A stretch of DNA of 64,000 nt from an uncultured SAR116 cluster alpha proteobacterium. GTDB taxonomy: Bacteria; Pseudomonadota; Alphaproteobacteria; Puniceispirillales; Puniceispirillaceae. The position numbers and the translations under genes are program-made. The notes below the pieces were generated by a model. The model was given only the letters and a program-made list of their open reading frames with translations. It did not search any database and was not told the DNA's origin. The stretch is from positions 7,501-71,500 of the forward strand of contig CABYZM010000004.1 of NCBI GenBank assembly GCA_902523435.1, given 5' to 3'. Below are positions 53,618-64,000 of this stretch, one piece after another; within the stretch, counting starts at the first letter, position 1; every line of letters begins with the position of its first letter.

Positions 53618-54220
53618 ATGACAGCTGACCATCTCAATAATTCCGCGCCCAGACCATCTGCAGAGCAAATAAAAAAAAGACTAACCAACAAAGCTTTTCA
53701 TTATCTGAGCCGTTATGCCAGCACCTCCAGCCGACTGGAAACCATATTACGCAAATTTGCCCAACGCAAATTAGATCGGGCCGACCCCGATCTGTTAGAT
53801 CAGATAATACGAGAGGTTACCGACAACTGTGTAAGGTTAGGCTATATTGATGACGAGGCTTTTATCAGGAGCCAATTCAGACAGGGTCTTCGGAGCGGGT
53901 TTTCGCAAAGGCGGATCCTTTTGAAATTAGCCCAAAGGGGAATCAGCCGCGATCTGGCTGAGAATGTTATGGACGAACAGACCAGCAGAGCAGCAGATCA
54001 AAGAAACAGTGAGCTGGCGGCGGCACTGATCTATGCCCGCAAAAAATCTGTTGGCCCCTATTCACGCGCTGAACATCACCCTGAAGACAACCAGAGGCAT
54101 CTGGCCCGTCTGGCCAGAAACGGCTTTGCTTTTGGTGTTGCCAAACAGGTTGTGGCCTTGCCCTCTGCTGATGCGGCAGATGAGTTGCTTGATAAGATTT
54201 ATCCGCATCAGCTAGACTGA
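53618..54220 (+). CDS. recX: RecX family regulatory protein
   Basis: LTNKAFHYLSRYASTSSRLETILRKFAQRK...GYIDDEAFIRSQFRQGLRSGFSQRRILLKLAQRGI. Confidence 0.82.
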   Translation: MTADHLNNSAPRPSAEQIKKRLTNKAFHYLSRYASTSSRLETILRKFAQRKLDRADPDLLDQIIREVTDNCVRLGYIDDEAFIRSQFRQGLRSGFSQRRILLKLAQRGISRDLAENVMDEQTSRAADQRNSELAAALIYARKKSVGPYSRAEHHPEDNQRHLARLARNGFAFGVAKQVVALPSADAADELLDKIYPHQLD

Positions 54221-54342
54221 AGCAATAGTAGGACAGATTGTCAGAAGGAAAATCCAACTTATGCCTTTGCTATTTTGCAAGTTTCTGCGTACAAAAGAGG
54301 CATGATTTAGTCTTTAATTAATTGGGTATCAGGGGGAGACAG

Positions 54343-56286
54343 ATGAGCGAGAACCGAACCTTTCCGCCATCAGATGAGGGCGCCTCACAAGCGCATATTA
54401 ATATTGAGGGCTATCAGAAAGCTTACGCAGAATCACTTTCAGATCCAGACGCGTTCTGGGCTGAACATGGCAAACGGATTGACTGGATACAGCCATATAC
54501 AAAAATTTCTGATGTTAGCTATCACAAGCCGGATGTGCATATCAAATGGTACGAGGACGGAACGCTAAATGCATCCGCAAACTGCCTTGATCGTCATCTG
54601 GAAACCAGAGGTGATAAGACAGCAATTCTGTGGGAAGGTGACGACCCGGCTGATGCGAAGCATATTACCTTTAAAGAGCTGCATGCGCAGGTTTGCCACT
54701 TTGCAAATGCCCTGAAAGCAAGAGGCGTTAATAAAGGTGACCGGGTAACCATTTACATGCCAATGGTCCCTGAAGCTGCGGTCGCTATGCTGGCCTGCGC
54801 CCGTATCGGGGCCATCCATTCTGTTGTGTTTGGCGGGTTTTCGCCTGACGCGCTTGCTGGCCGGATAAAAGATTGCGGATCAACAGTTATAATTACTGCA
54901 GATGAAGGAATAAGAGGGGGACGGCCTATCCCGCTGAAAGCCAATACTGATAAGGCTCTTGCAGCATGCCCTGACTGTACAACCTGTTTTGTCGTGCGCC
55001 GGACTGGTACTGATATCGCCTGGCAGGACGGACGGGATGTCTGGTATCACGAAGCGGTAGAGGCTGCTGATGCAGCTTGCCCACCAACCGAAATGAATGC
55101 TGAAGATCCGATGTTCATTCTTTATACATCCGGCTCAACAGGGAAACCAAAAGGGGTTCTGCATACCACTGGCGGCTATATGGTTTATGCCTCTATGACA
55201 CATCATTATGTGTTTGATTATAAGGATGAGGATATTTACTGGTGTACTGCTGATGTGGGCTGGGTAACAGGCCACAGCTACATCCTGTATGGCCCGTTGG
55301 CAAACGGGGCCACCACATTGATGTTTGAGGGTGTGCCGACCTACCCGGACTCTGGCCGTTTTTGGCAGGTTGTAGAAAAACACAAGGTGACAATTTTCTA
55401 CACAGCACCTACAGCCATCCGCGCATTGATGCGTGAGGGTGATGAGCCGGTGAAAAAATGGGATCGTAGTTCTTTGCGCTTGCTGGGATCTGTGGGCGAG
55501 CCTATTAACCCAGAAGCGTGGATGTGGTATCGGGATGTTGTTGGTGACGGGCGCTGTCCGATTGTGGATACCTGGTGGCAAACGGAAACAGGAGGCATTT
55601 TGATTACGCCTCTACCTGGGGCAACAACCACAAAGCCCGGGTCTGCCACCATGCCTTTCTTTGGTGTTGAACCCGTTCTAGTCGATAACGAAAATAACGA
55701 ATTGACAGGGGCAATAGAGGGTAATTTGTGTATAAACAGGTCCTGGCCAGGCCAGATGCGGACTGTCTATGGAGACCATCAGCGCTTTATTGATACCTAT
55801 TTTTCAACTTTTGAAGGGCGTTATTTCTCTGGTGACGGGGCCCGCCGTGATGAGGATGGCTATTACTGGATCACAGGACGCGTCGATGATGTTTTGAATG
55901 TGTCTGGTCACAGAATGGGCACAGCTGAGATCGAATCCGCTCTTGTTGCGCATCCAAAAGTTGCTGAATCAGCAATTGTTGGTTATCCGCATAATATCAA
56001 AGGACAGGGCATTTACGCCTATGTTACCCTCAATGCAGATGAGGCCCCATCTGATGAATTGCGGGCTGAGCTGCGCAACTGGGTCCGCCAGGAGATTGGT
56101 CCGATTGCCAGCCCTGATCTGCTGCAGTGGGCACCAGGCCTGCCAAAAACACGTTCAGGGAAAATCATGCGCCGGATTTTGCGTAAAATTGCGGCTGATG
56201 ATTTTTCTGAACTGGGCGATACATCTACATTAGCTGACCCCTCTGTTGTTGAGGATCTAATTAAGCACAGACAGAGTAAAGACTGA
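54343..56286 (+). CDS. acs: Acetate--CoA ligase
   Basis: [65 protein letters not shown]; start refined. Confidence 0.96.
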   Translation: MSENRTFPPSDEGASQAHINIEGYQKAYAESLSDPDAFWAEHGKRIDWIQPYTKISDVSYHKPDVHIKWYEDGTLNASANCLDRHLETRGDKTAILWEGDDPADAKHITFKELHAQVCHFANALKARGVNKGDRVTIYMPMVPEAAVAMLACARIGAIHSVVFGGFSPDALAGRIKDCGSTVIITADEGIRGGRPIPLKANTDKALAACPDCTTCFVVRRTGTDIAWQDGRDVWYHEAVEAADAACPPTEMNAEDPMFILYTSGSTGKPKGVLHTTGGYMVYASMTHHYVFDYKDEDIYWCTADVGWVTGHSYILYGPLANGATTLMFEGVPTYPDSGRFWQVVEKHKVTIFYTAPTAIRALMREGDEPVKKWDRSSLRLLGSVGEPINPEAWMWYRDVVGDGRCPIVDTWWQTETGGILITPLPGATTTKPGSATMPFFGVEPVLVDNENNELTGAIEGNLCINRSWPGQMRTVYGDHQRFIDTYFSTFEGRYFSGDGARRDEDGYYWITGRVDDVLNVSGHRMGTAEIESALVAHPKVAESAIVGYPHNIKGQGIYAYVTLNADEAPSDELRAELRNWVRQEIGPIASPDLLQWAPGLPKTRSGKIMRRILRKIAADDFSELGDTSTLADPSVVEDLIKHRQSKD

Positions 56287-56497
56287 TGTAACTTCTCTCT
56301 GCGGCTTTACAACTCTGCCCGTTCGCTTTTCGAGAAGACAAGAAAGGGCAGGCATCTTTCCTGATACTCAAGCCCCACAGCGTTGGTTATTGTCATTTGG
56401 CTGTGAACAGATTATGTTCTGGCAGTCGAATATACACGATCCAAAAATTCGGGCCTTTTCATGCAAGGCTGCTTTCAGAAACATATTCCGGTGCGTA

Positions 56498-56779
56498 ATG
56501 ATGAACGCTATTCTGACCCTGATAGACAATATTGTTGATATTTATATTTTTACCTTGCTGGCTTATGTGATTGCCAGCTGGTTAGTCACCTTTAAGATTA
56601 TTAACCCCTGGCAGCCTTTTGTACGCTGGATCTTGCAGGCACTGGGCCGCTTACATGAACCACTTCTCAGCCGAATACGGTCTGTACTGCCTGATTTTGG
56701 TGGTATCGATATAAGCCCGATTATTGTTTTGCTGGCGGTTCAGTTTGGCCGCAATCTGCTGTTCGAATATGGGGCTTAA
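56498..56779 (+). CDS. YggT family membrane protein
   Basis: MMNAILTLIDNIVDIYIFTLLAYVIASWLV...RLHEPLLSRIRSVLPDFGGIDISPIIVLL; start refined. Confidence 0.88.
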   Translation: MMNAILTLIDNIVDIYIFTLLAYVIASWLVTFKIINPWQPFVRWILQALGRLHEPLLSRIRSVLPDFGGIDISPIIVLLAVQFGRNLLFEYGA

Positions 56780-56875
56780 ACTGTTAACTTCAGTTGAACC
56801 CAGCAAGAGAATTAGGTGGATGGTATTTCTAGAAAATTCAGTCATTTTTGCAAACCTGATCGGGAGGCCAGATTC

Positions 56876-57769
56876 ATGACTGCACATTTAATTGATGGTA
56901 AAAAATTTGCCACAAGTCTGGCCGATAAAATTGCAGCATCAGTTTCTATAATAAAAAATACATATCAGGTGACACCTTGTCTTGCTGTCGTGCTGGTAGG
57001 CACAGATCCTGCCAGTCAAGTTTACGTCCGCAACAAGGGTCAGCAAACCAGAGCTGCGGGCATGACCTCAATAGAACACAAACTGCCTTCAACTGCTTCT
57101 GAAGCGCAACTGCTGGCACTGATTGACAGCATGAATAAAGATGAAGCGATTGACGGCATATTGATCCAGCTGCCGCTGCCAGAACAGATAAATGAAGCAT
57201 CTGTCATTCAGGCCATTGCCCCTGAAAAAGATGTTGACGGGTTTCATGTAGTGAATGCTGGCCTGCTGGCAACAGGCCATCGCGGCCTGGTGCCTTGCAC
57301 GCCGCTGGGCTGTTTATTGCTGTTGCAGGATCACCTTGGTGATTTGTCAGGCGCCAATGCTGTTGTTCTTGGCCGGTCAAATATTGTTGGCAAACCCATG
57401 GCCCAGCTCTTAACAGCTGCACATACCACAACGACCATTGCACATTCCCGTAGCTGCGATTTACCCAAAATCTGCAAACAGGCAGATATACTTGTAGTGG
57501 CTGTGGGCAACCCTGAAATGGTGACTGGTGACTGGATAAAACCAGGCGCAACGGTCATTGATGTTGGAATTAACCGTGTTGCCAACCCTACAGGGACAGA
57601 CAGAGATTACAGACTGACTGGTGATGTCGATTTTGTCTCAGCAGCTTCAGTTGCTGGTGCAATCACGCCTGTTCCTGGCGGTGTTGGTCCGATGACAATT
57701 GCCTGTCTGCTCAGAAATACGCTAATTGCTGGGTGTCGGCGCCGCAATATCGAACTAGATGGGTATTGA
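56876..57769 (+). CDS. folD: Methylenetetrahydrofolate dehydrogenase / methenyltetrahydrofolate cyclohydrolase
   Basis: [52 protein letters not shown]. Confidence 0.97.
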   Translation: MTAHLIDGKKFATSLADKIAASVSIIKNTYQVTPCLAVVLVGTDPASQVYVRNKGQQTRAAGMTSIEHKLPSTASEAQLLALIDSMNKDEAIDGILIQLPLPEQINEASVIQAIAPEKDVDGFHVVNAGLLATGHRGLVPCTPLGCLLLLQDHLGDLSGANAVVLGRSNIVGKPMAQLLTAAHTTTTIAHSRSCDLPKICKQADILVVAVGNPEMVTGDWIKPGATVIDVGINRVANPTGTDRDYRLTGDVDFVSAASVAGAITPVPGGVGPMTIACLLRNTLIAGCRRRNIELDGY

Positions 57770-57817
57770 GAACAGCTGATTAAGAGGCTGGATGACACGC
57801 TATTAAGAGAGGATTAA

Positions 57818-58042
57818 GTGATGAGTCCGTTTTCCGTGACTACTTTTGGCTGGCATGAATTGATTACGATCATAGGCCTCGCCGGTGTCGCTGGCATCTT
57901 ATTTTGGGGCGTGATTACAATGGGTCGCGGCGGTGCATATAATAAGAATAATTCAAATAAAATAATGCGCTATCGCATTATCGGTCAGGCTTTTGTGTTG
58001 CTAGTTTTCCTGACCCTTTTGTGGTTAAAGCGTGAAGCATAA
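57818..58042 (+). CDS. Twin transmembrane helix small protein (HIG1-like)
   Basis: 74 aa with two TM helices; NKIMRYRIIGQAFVLLVFLTLLWLK; upstream of adenosyltransferase. Confidence 0.8.
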   Translation: MMSPFSVTTFGWHELITIIGLAGVAGILFWGVITMGRGGAYNKNNSNKIMRYRIIGQAFVLLVFLTLLWLKREA

Positions 58043-58098
58043 GGGACAGAGACGGTTATCAATCCATTGTTATGATCTAACTGAAGACAGGCAGAATT

Positions 58099-58674
58099 AT
58101 GGTCAAACTGAACAAAATATACACACGCACAGGCGATGATGGCACCACCAGTCTTATTGGTGGCGGACGTGTATCAAAACATGCCCGCCGGCCGTCAGCG
58201 TTTGGGGAAGTTGATGAGCTGAATTCTGTTCTGGGACTGGCAAGATTACATTGTCAGGACAGTGACCGTCTGCAAGCGTTGGACCGCCAGATTGCCCGGA
58301 TTCAAAATGATTTGTTCGATCTTGGCGCAGATCTGGCCACTGTTGATGAAACAGCACCCGCTCTGCGTATCACACAAACACAGGTCACACGTCTGGAACG
58401 GGAGATTGATGTTGTAAATTCAAATCTGCAACCGCTGACATCGTTCATCCTGCCTGGCGGCAAGCCGTTAGCCGCATGGCTGCATCTGGGACGGACAGTT
58501 GCCAGACGCGCCGAACGCCGAATGACGGAATTAGCGGTAGAAGAACCTGTTAATGAAGCCGCGATGCAATATATTAATCGTGTTTCTGATTTGTTGTTTG
58601 TATTGGCTCGACATGCTAATGATGACGGTGAACGTGACGTCCTGTGGATTCCAGGGGACAATCAATCAAGCTGA
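58099..58674 (+). CDS. Cob(I)yrinic acid a,c-diamide adenosyltransferase, PduO type
   Basis: KIYTRTGDDGTTSLIGGGRVSKHARRPSAFGEVDELNSVLG. Confidence 0.95.
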   Translation: MVKLNKIYTRTGDDGTTSLIGGGRVSKHARRPSAFGEVDELNSVLGLARLHCQDSDRLQALDRQIARIQNDLFDLGADLATVDETAPALRITQTQVTRLEREIDVVNSNLQPLTSFILPGGKPLAAWLHLGRTVARRAERRMTELAVEEPVNEAAMQYINRVSDLLFVLARHANDDGERDVLWIPGDNQSS

Positions 58675-58737
58675 TATTAAAAAGAGGCTGATAAGGCTAT
58701 CTGACAGCCAGTTTAAATAAAGAAAAGGATTGGCAAA

Positions 58738-59487
58738 ATGAAGATTTTGGTACCTGTTAAAAGGGTCATCGATTATAATGTGAAGGTCAGAGTGAAACCA
58801 GACCAGTCCGGTGTTGAGCTGACCAATGTCAAAATGGCAATGAACCCCTTTGATGAAATTGCTGTTGAGCAAGCCTTGAGGATTAAGGAAGCTGGTAAGG
58901 CAGATGAAATTGTGCTAGTCTCTGTTGGCCCGTCACAATCCCAGGAAACGATTCGTACCGGCCTTGCGATGGGAGCGGATAGAGGCATTCATATTGAAGC
59001 TGATCAGGACATTGAGCCTCTGGCAGTTGCCAAGCTTTTAAAGGCTGTTGTGAAAAAAGAAAGCCCCGGCCTTGTGATTTGCGGCAAGCAGGCTATCGAT
59101 GATGACAGCAACCAAACAGGCCAGATGCTATCTGCTCTGCTAGGCTGGGCACAGGCCACATTTGCCTCCAGTGTTGATTTGGGCAGTGAAAAAGCAAAAA
59201 TCATCCGCGAAGTTGATGGAGGGCTGGAACATATTGAAGTGGTCTTGCCTGCGGTCATTACGGTTGACCTGCGGCTGAATGAGCCACGTTATGCGTCTCT
59301 GCCAAATATCATGAAGGCCAAAAAGAAGCCGATAGACAGCCTGAGCGTAGATGAGCTGAGCGTTGACGCAACCCCACGGCTGAAAGTGTTGAAAGTTGAG
59401 GAGCCAGCAGCCCGGTCAGCCGGCATTAAAGTTCGGTCGGTTGCTGAGCTGGTTGATAAACTAAAAAATGAAGCAAAGGTGATATGA
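58738..59487 (+). CDS. etfB: Electron transfer flavoprotein subunit beta
   Basis: [51 protein letters not shown]. Confidence 0.97.
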   Translation: MKILVPVKRVIDYNVKVRVKPDQSGVELTNVKMAMNPFDEIAVEQALRIKEAGKADEIVLVSVGPSQSQETIRTGLAMGADRGIHIEADQDIEPLAVAKLLKAVVKKESPGLVICGKQAIDDDSNQTGQMLSALLGWAQATFASSVDLGSEKAKIIREVDGGLEHIEVVLPAVITVDLRLNEPRYASLPNIMKAKKKPIDSLSVDELSVDATPRLKVLKVEEPAARSAGIKVRSVAELVDKLKNEAKVI

Positions 59488-60419
59488 TGAGCATTCTTGT
59501 TATTGTCGAACATGATAATGGTACTGTAAATGCAGCAACGCTGAACACTGTCGCCGCAGCCCAGGCTATCGGCGGCGATATTCACGCGCTTGTCTCTGGA
59601 CATAATTGCAGCACAGCAGCAGAGGCGGCTGCAGCGATTGCAGGAATCAGCAAAGTGATTGTTTCTGATGCAGCTGAAAACGCGAATGGGCTGGCTGAAA
59701 ATATCGCTCCACTGATCGCAGGCATGGCGGACAGCTATTCCCATATTCTGGCTCCGGCGACAACTTATGGAAAAAATATTCTGCCACGTGTAGCTGCCTT
59801 AAGTGATACAGCACAGATTTCAGATATTATCGCTGTGATTGATAAAGACACTTTCCAACGGCCCATCTACGCAGGAAATGCACTAGCAACAGTGCGGTCA
59901 GGCGATGCGCTTAAAATCATCACAGTCCGCAGCACGGCCTTTGAAGCGGTTGCAGACACGGGAGGCACAGCAACAATTGAACAAATTGATGCAGCCGGTG
60001 ATGCCGGCCTGTCTTCTTTTGAGAAGTCTGAGTTGTCAAAGTCAGAACGCCCAGAGCTGACCTCCGCAGGCATTGTGGTATCAGGTGGCCGCGGCATGCA
60101 GGATGGCTCAAATTTTGGTATGCTTGAAAAAATCGCTGATAAGCTAGGTGCCGCAGTTGGCGCGTCCAGAGCTGCTGTTGACGCGGGTTTCGTACCAAAT
60201 GATTATCAGGTTGGCCAGACAGGCAAAGTGGTTGCCCCTGATTTATACATGGCTGTTGGGATTTCAGGTGCGATCCAGCATCTGGCTGGCATGAAAGACA
60301 GCAAGGTTATTGTCGCCATTAACAAAGATGACGAGGCTCCAATTTTCCAAGTTGCCGATTACGGACTGGTCGCTGATTTGTTTGACGCTGTACCCGAGCT
60401 TGATACAGAATTGGGCTGA
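59484..60419 (+). CDS. etfA: Electron transfer flavoprotein subunit alpha
   Basis: [69 protein letters not shown]. Confidence 0.97.
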   Translation: MMSILVIVEHDNGTVNAATLNTVAAAQAIGGDIHALVSGHNCSTAAEAAAAIAGISKVIVSDAAENANGLAENIAPLIAGMADSYSHILAPATTYGKNILPRVAALSDTAQISDIIAVIDKDTFQRPIYAGNALATVRSGDALKIITVRSTAFEAVADTGGTATIEQIDAAGDAGLSSFEKSELSKSERPELTSAGIVVSGGRGMQDGSNFGMLEKIADKLGAAVGASRAAVDAGFVPNDYQVGQTGKVVAPDLYMAVGISGAIQHLAGMKDSKVIVAINKDDEAPIFQVADYGLVADLFDAVPELDTELG

Positions 60420-60466
60420 CCTGCAGGGGTGCGTTCAGCATCACGTCAGGATAAGCTAGCAGGCGT

Positions 60467-61036
60467 TCAGCTGAAATAGTTCCTGATGTGGTGAAGAACG
60501 GGGGCTGTATCCCACTCTGCAGGCCCTGTATGCGAAGCATATTCAGACTGATTGGGCTTGATCAGCAAGGTGGTTGGCAGGACCCGTAACTGAACTGCAC
60601 GGGCCCATTCGCCTTTAGGATCATAAGCTGATAGCGGGGTGGTAACGCTGCGTTGATCGAGGAATGGCTGCGCAACAGCAGCCCCGCCCCGGTCAAGGTT
60701 TACTAGAATCACCTGTATGGATGCAGCCTTGAGCTGAGTAGCTGCAGCTTCAAGAGCTGGCAGTTCGACAATACACGGCGCACACCAGCTGGCCCAAAAA
60801 TTGACCAGCAGTGCCTGTCCTGACATATCAGCAAGCTGCAAAGGCTGACCAGATTGAGTCATCAACGCTGTAAAAGGCAAGGGCTGCGTTCCTGCTGTCA
60901 GCTTTAGCGCACCTTCATCTGCTGTGGCAGATAAAAAGGGGACAGCCAGCAATACAGGCGCCAATAACAGAGCCGCTGCTTGACGGCGAGTTAAGATTTG
61001 GGGCTGATCATTTCTCATTTCTGTCTTATAAGACAT
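60467..61036 (-). CDS. TlpA family thiol:disulfide oxidoreductase
   Basis: VNFWASWCAPCIVELPALE; N-terminal signal; divergent from argH. Confidence 0.92.
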   Translation of the reverse strand: MSYKTEMRNDQPQILTRRQAAALLLAPVLLAVPFLSATADEGALKLTAGTQPLPFTALMTQSGQPLQLADMSGQALLVNFWASWCAPCIVELPALEAAATQLKAASIQVILVNLDRGGAAVAQPFLDQRSVTTPLSAYDPKGEWARAVQLRVLPTTLLIKPNQSEYASHTGPAEWDTAPVLHHIRNYFS

Positions 61037-61119
61037 AAAAAGGCACCTAAAGTTAGAGCAGTTTGAGCGAACAGCAACAGTTATACCACAGTCTGTGATA
61101 CTTTGAATGGGGATTTAGC

Positions 61120-62553
61120 ATGAGACCCTCCAAACCACATCATTCTAGCCAGAAAAAGGCATCAACAATCTGGGGCGGCCGGTTTGCTAACGGGCCATCA
61201 CAGCTGATGCAGGAAATTAACGCCTCAATCAGCTTCGACAAAACCCTTTACCGTCAAGATATCGCCGGGTCAATTGCGCATGCAAAGATGCTGGCAGACC
61301 AGAATATATTGACTGCTGATGACCGTGATCAAATCATTTCTGGCTTGCAGCAAATCGAAAAGGATATTGACGCTGGTACATTCATATTTTCAGACCAGCT
61401 TGAAGATATCCATATGAATATTGAGACGCGGCTTGCAGAGCTAATTGGTAATCCGGCAAAACGACTACATACAGCCCGATCCCGAAATGATCAGGTCGCC
61501 ACAGATCTCAGGCTTTGGCTGCGGGAAGCCATTACAGATATTGACGGCATGCTTGCCGGGCTGCAGGAAGCTTTGCTTGATCAGGCAGAGGCTCATAGCG
61601 AGACCGTGATGCCAGGCTATACACATCTGCAGACGGCTCAGCCAATTACTTTTGGCTTTCACCTGATGGCTTATGTGCAGATGCTTGGACGAGACCGCAG
61701 CCGTTTTGCTGACTGTTCCAAGCGTATGAATGAATCCCCACTTGGTGCAGCAGCACTTGCCGGCACATCGCATCCGATTGATCGGCATAAAACAGCTGCC
61801 TTGCTGGACTTTGAACAGCCTATGGCAAATGCCATGGATGCTGTTTCCGCCCGTGATTTTGCCGTTGAATTCATGTCTGCAGCGTCTATCTGTTCAACTC
61901 ATCTGTCACGTCTTGCTGAAGAAATTGTGATATGGTCTACAGACAGATTTGGCTTTATCAGCTTATCTGATGCCTATACAACAGGCTCTTCAATCATGCC
62001 ACAGAAACGCAATCCTGATGCAGCAGAGCTAATCCGGGCGAAGCCTGGCCGGATAATGGGTGACATGGTCGCATTGCTGACTGTCTTAAAAGGCCTGCCA
62101 CTCGCCTATGGCAAGGATATGCAGGAAGATAAGGAACCTGTATTTGATGCGGAGAAATCACTCTGCATCAGCCTGATGGCAATGACAGGCATGATAGAAG
62201 ATATGACCGTTCATCCGGAGGCGATGCGCCAGGCCCTGAGAAAAGGCCATCCAACGGCAACAGATCTGGCAGATTATTTGGTCGCTGAGCTTAATATTCC
62301 TTTTAGAAATGCGCATCACATCACGGGTGCGCTGGTCGCCCTTGCAGATGAAAAAGGTTGTGGACTCGATGACTTGTCGCTGGAAGAACTGCAGTCTGTT
62401 GAGCCACAACTGACTGGTGCAGTCCAGGCTATTTTATCCATTGACCATGCTGTGGCAGCCAGAACAAGCTATGGTGGCACAGCCCCTGAGCAGGTGCGCG
62501 CCTGCATCACTGAAGCTAGAGCTCAGTTTCTGTTCGTTACCAACGCGACATAA
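61120..62553 (+). CDS. argH: Argininosuccinate lyase
   Basis: [39 protein letters not shown]. Confidence 0.98.
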   Translation: MRPSKPHHSSQKKASTIWGGRFANGPSQLMQEINASISFDKTLYRQDIAGSIAHAKMLADQNILTADDRDQIISGLQQIEKDIDAGTFIFSDQLEDIHMNIETRLAELIGNPAKRLHTARSRNDQVATDLRLWLREAITDIDGMLAGLQEALLDQAEAHSETVMPGYTHLQTAQPITFGFHLMAYVQMLGRDRSRFADCSKRMNESPLGAAALAGTSHPIDRHKTAALLDFEQPMANAMDAVSARDFAVEFMSAASICSTHLSRLAEEIVIWSTDRFGFISLSDAYTTGSSIMPQKRNPDAAELIRAKPGRIMGDMVALLTVLKGLPLAYGKDMQEDKEPVFDAEKSLCISLMAMTGMIEDMTVHPEAMRQALRKGHPTATDLADYLVAELNIPFRNAHHITGALVALADEKGCGLDDLSLEELQSVEPQLTGAVQAILSIDHAVAARTSYGGTAPEQVRACITEARAQFLFVTNAT

Positions 62554-62574
62554 CAGTGCAAGGAAAGTAACCTC

Positions 62575-62697
62575 ATGCGTATTTTTATTATTTTACTGTC
62601 TGGCCTGCTGATTGCAGGAGCGCTGACAGCTTGTGGCAAGAAAGGCAATCCGGTACGCCCATCTGAAGTGACTGAAACAGAACAAGCGGCCGGCTAA
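62575..62697 (+). CDS. lptM: Small lipoprotein, LptM-like (not in supplied ORF track)
   Basis: My translation MRIFIILLSGLLIAGALTACGKKGNPVRPSEVTETEQAAG*; lipobox LTAC-GKKG; between argH and lysA. Confidence 0.85.
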   Translation: MRIFIILLSGLLIAGALTACGKKGNPVRPSEVTETEQAAG

Positions 62698-62705
62698 ATA
62701 AACGA

Positions 62706-63965
62706 ATGAGACATATAAGAAGAAATGAGCGCGGCCAACTGACCATAGGCGGCCACATGGCAGTTGATTTAGCTGAGCGGTTTGGCACACCCCTTTACGT
62801 TTATTCAGGTGATGGGCTCGTTGCTCATTATGCTGCTTTTGAAGCTGCTGTATCCGAGCTGGACTGTGTTGTGCATTATGCCGTTAAAGCTAATTCGTCA
62901 CTTGGGGTTCTCGGCTTGTTAGCACAGCAGGGTGCTGGCGCTGATATTGTTTCAGGTGGTGAGATGAAGCGCGCCCTTATCGCAGGCATAGCCCCAGATA
63001 AAATAGTGTTTTCAGGGGTCGGCAAAACAGATGATGAAATCAGAGCCGCTCTGCAGGCAGGCATAGCCCAAATCAACGCAGAATCAGCAACTGAACTGCG
63101 CCATATTAGTCAAATTGCAGCAGAGACAAAGCAGCAAGCTGCTGTTGCCCTGCGAGTGAATGTGAATGTTGATCCGGGCAGTCACGCAAAAATTTCCACA
63201 GGTCAGCGATCAACAAAATTCGGCATTCCTGTTGCAAATGGTGAAGCCGCCATGTTGTATCGCCAGCTCTGTTCTGATCCGAATCTTATCCCACGGGGTC
63301 TTGCTGTGCATATTGGCTCGCAGCTGCGCAAGCTGGATCCGTTTGAGCTTGCCTATCAGGAACTTCTGGTATTAGCTGACATGCTTCGTGCAGAAGGGCT
63401 GGATGTGCCCATGCTGGATTTAGGAGGTGGACTTGGCGTGGATTATGAAGAGGACAAAACACCCGATTTTGACGCCTATGGACAGATGGTTACGCGTATT
63501 TTTGCCAGCCGGGACTATAAGGTAGGTTTTGAGCCAGGAAGGTCAATCGCCGCAGATAATGGTGTATTTCTAACCAGAACCTTATTTGTCAAAAAAGGTG
63601 AAAATAAGCGGTTCATCATTGTTGATGGGGCTATGAATGACCTAATCAGACCGACGCTCTATGAGGCATTTCACAGAATAGAACCTGTTGGCCAACCCAA
63701 TCCTGTAATAGGGCTTGCTGATATCGTTGGGCCAGTGTGTGAAACAGGTGATTATCTGGGACAAGGCCGCGCTATGCCAGCAATTGCCGAAGGTGAGATC
63801 TTGGCCGTTCTGTCTGCCGGGGCCTATGGGGCCGTAATGATGTCAAACTATAATACACGTCCAGAAGCAGCTGAAGTAATGATCCATGATGAGGCGGTAC
63901 ATGTTCTGCGGCCTAGACGCAATGTTAAAGATCTTCTGAAACTAGAACACAACCCATTCAGCTGA
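62706..63965 (+). CDS. lysA: Diaminopimelate decarboxylase
   Basis: YAVKANSSLGVLGLLAQQGAGADIVSGGE, DLGGGLGVDYE, GPVCETGDYLGQGRAMP. Confidence 0.97.
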   Translation: MRHIRRNERGQLTIGGHMAVDLAERFGTPLYVYSGDGLVAHYAAFEAAVSELDCVVHYAVKANSSLGVLGLLAQQGAGADIVSGGEMKRALIAGIAPDKIVFSGVGKTDDEIRAALQAGIAQINAESATELRHISQIAAETKQQAAVALRVNVNVDPGSHAKISTGQRSTKFGIPVANGEAAMLYRQLCSDPNLIPRGLAVHIGSQLRKLDPFELAYQELLVLADMLRAEGLDVPMLDLGGGLGVDYEEDKTPDFDAYGQMVTRIFASRDYKVGFEPGRSIAADNGVFLTRTLFVKKGENKRFIIVDGAMNDLIRPTLYEAFHRIEPVGQPNPVIGLADIVGPVCETGDYLGQGRAMPAIAEGEILAVLSAGAYGAVMMSNYNTRPEAAEVMIHDEAVHVLRPRRNVKDLLKLEHNPFS

Positions 63966-64000
63966 GCATGATATATATCTGCCTAAAATAAGCGTGGCGG

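Overview
The window looks like a gene-dense core-genome segment of an alphaproteobacterium. This is inferred from family content and gene order: DUF4167, DUF1178, DUF2889, DUF1289, CobST, class I LysRS, and rodZ-ispG-hisS-prfA-prmC. It may be a marine SAR116-like lineage, but I cannot verify that. About 50 protein-coding genes are recognisable, covering arginine and lysine biosynthesis, shikimate, translation, SecA, GroESL, heme A synthase, ETF and others. I see no CRISPR array, transposase, prophage, rRNA or intact tRNA. The most interesting observations are: (1) a degenerate tRNA-Gly(UCC)-like sequence on the minus strand at 44990-45066, inside an unusually long (~640 bp) intergenic gap before folE; (2) pyrD split by a +1 frameshift at an 8-nt homopolymer; (3) a 45-aa membrane micro-protein missing from the ORF track (23308-23445), overlapping a 650-aa protein of unknown function; (4) a textbook CIRCE operator upstream of groES. 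I found no convincing novel defence or mobile system; most of the window is ordinary housekeeping.
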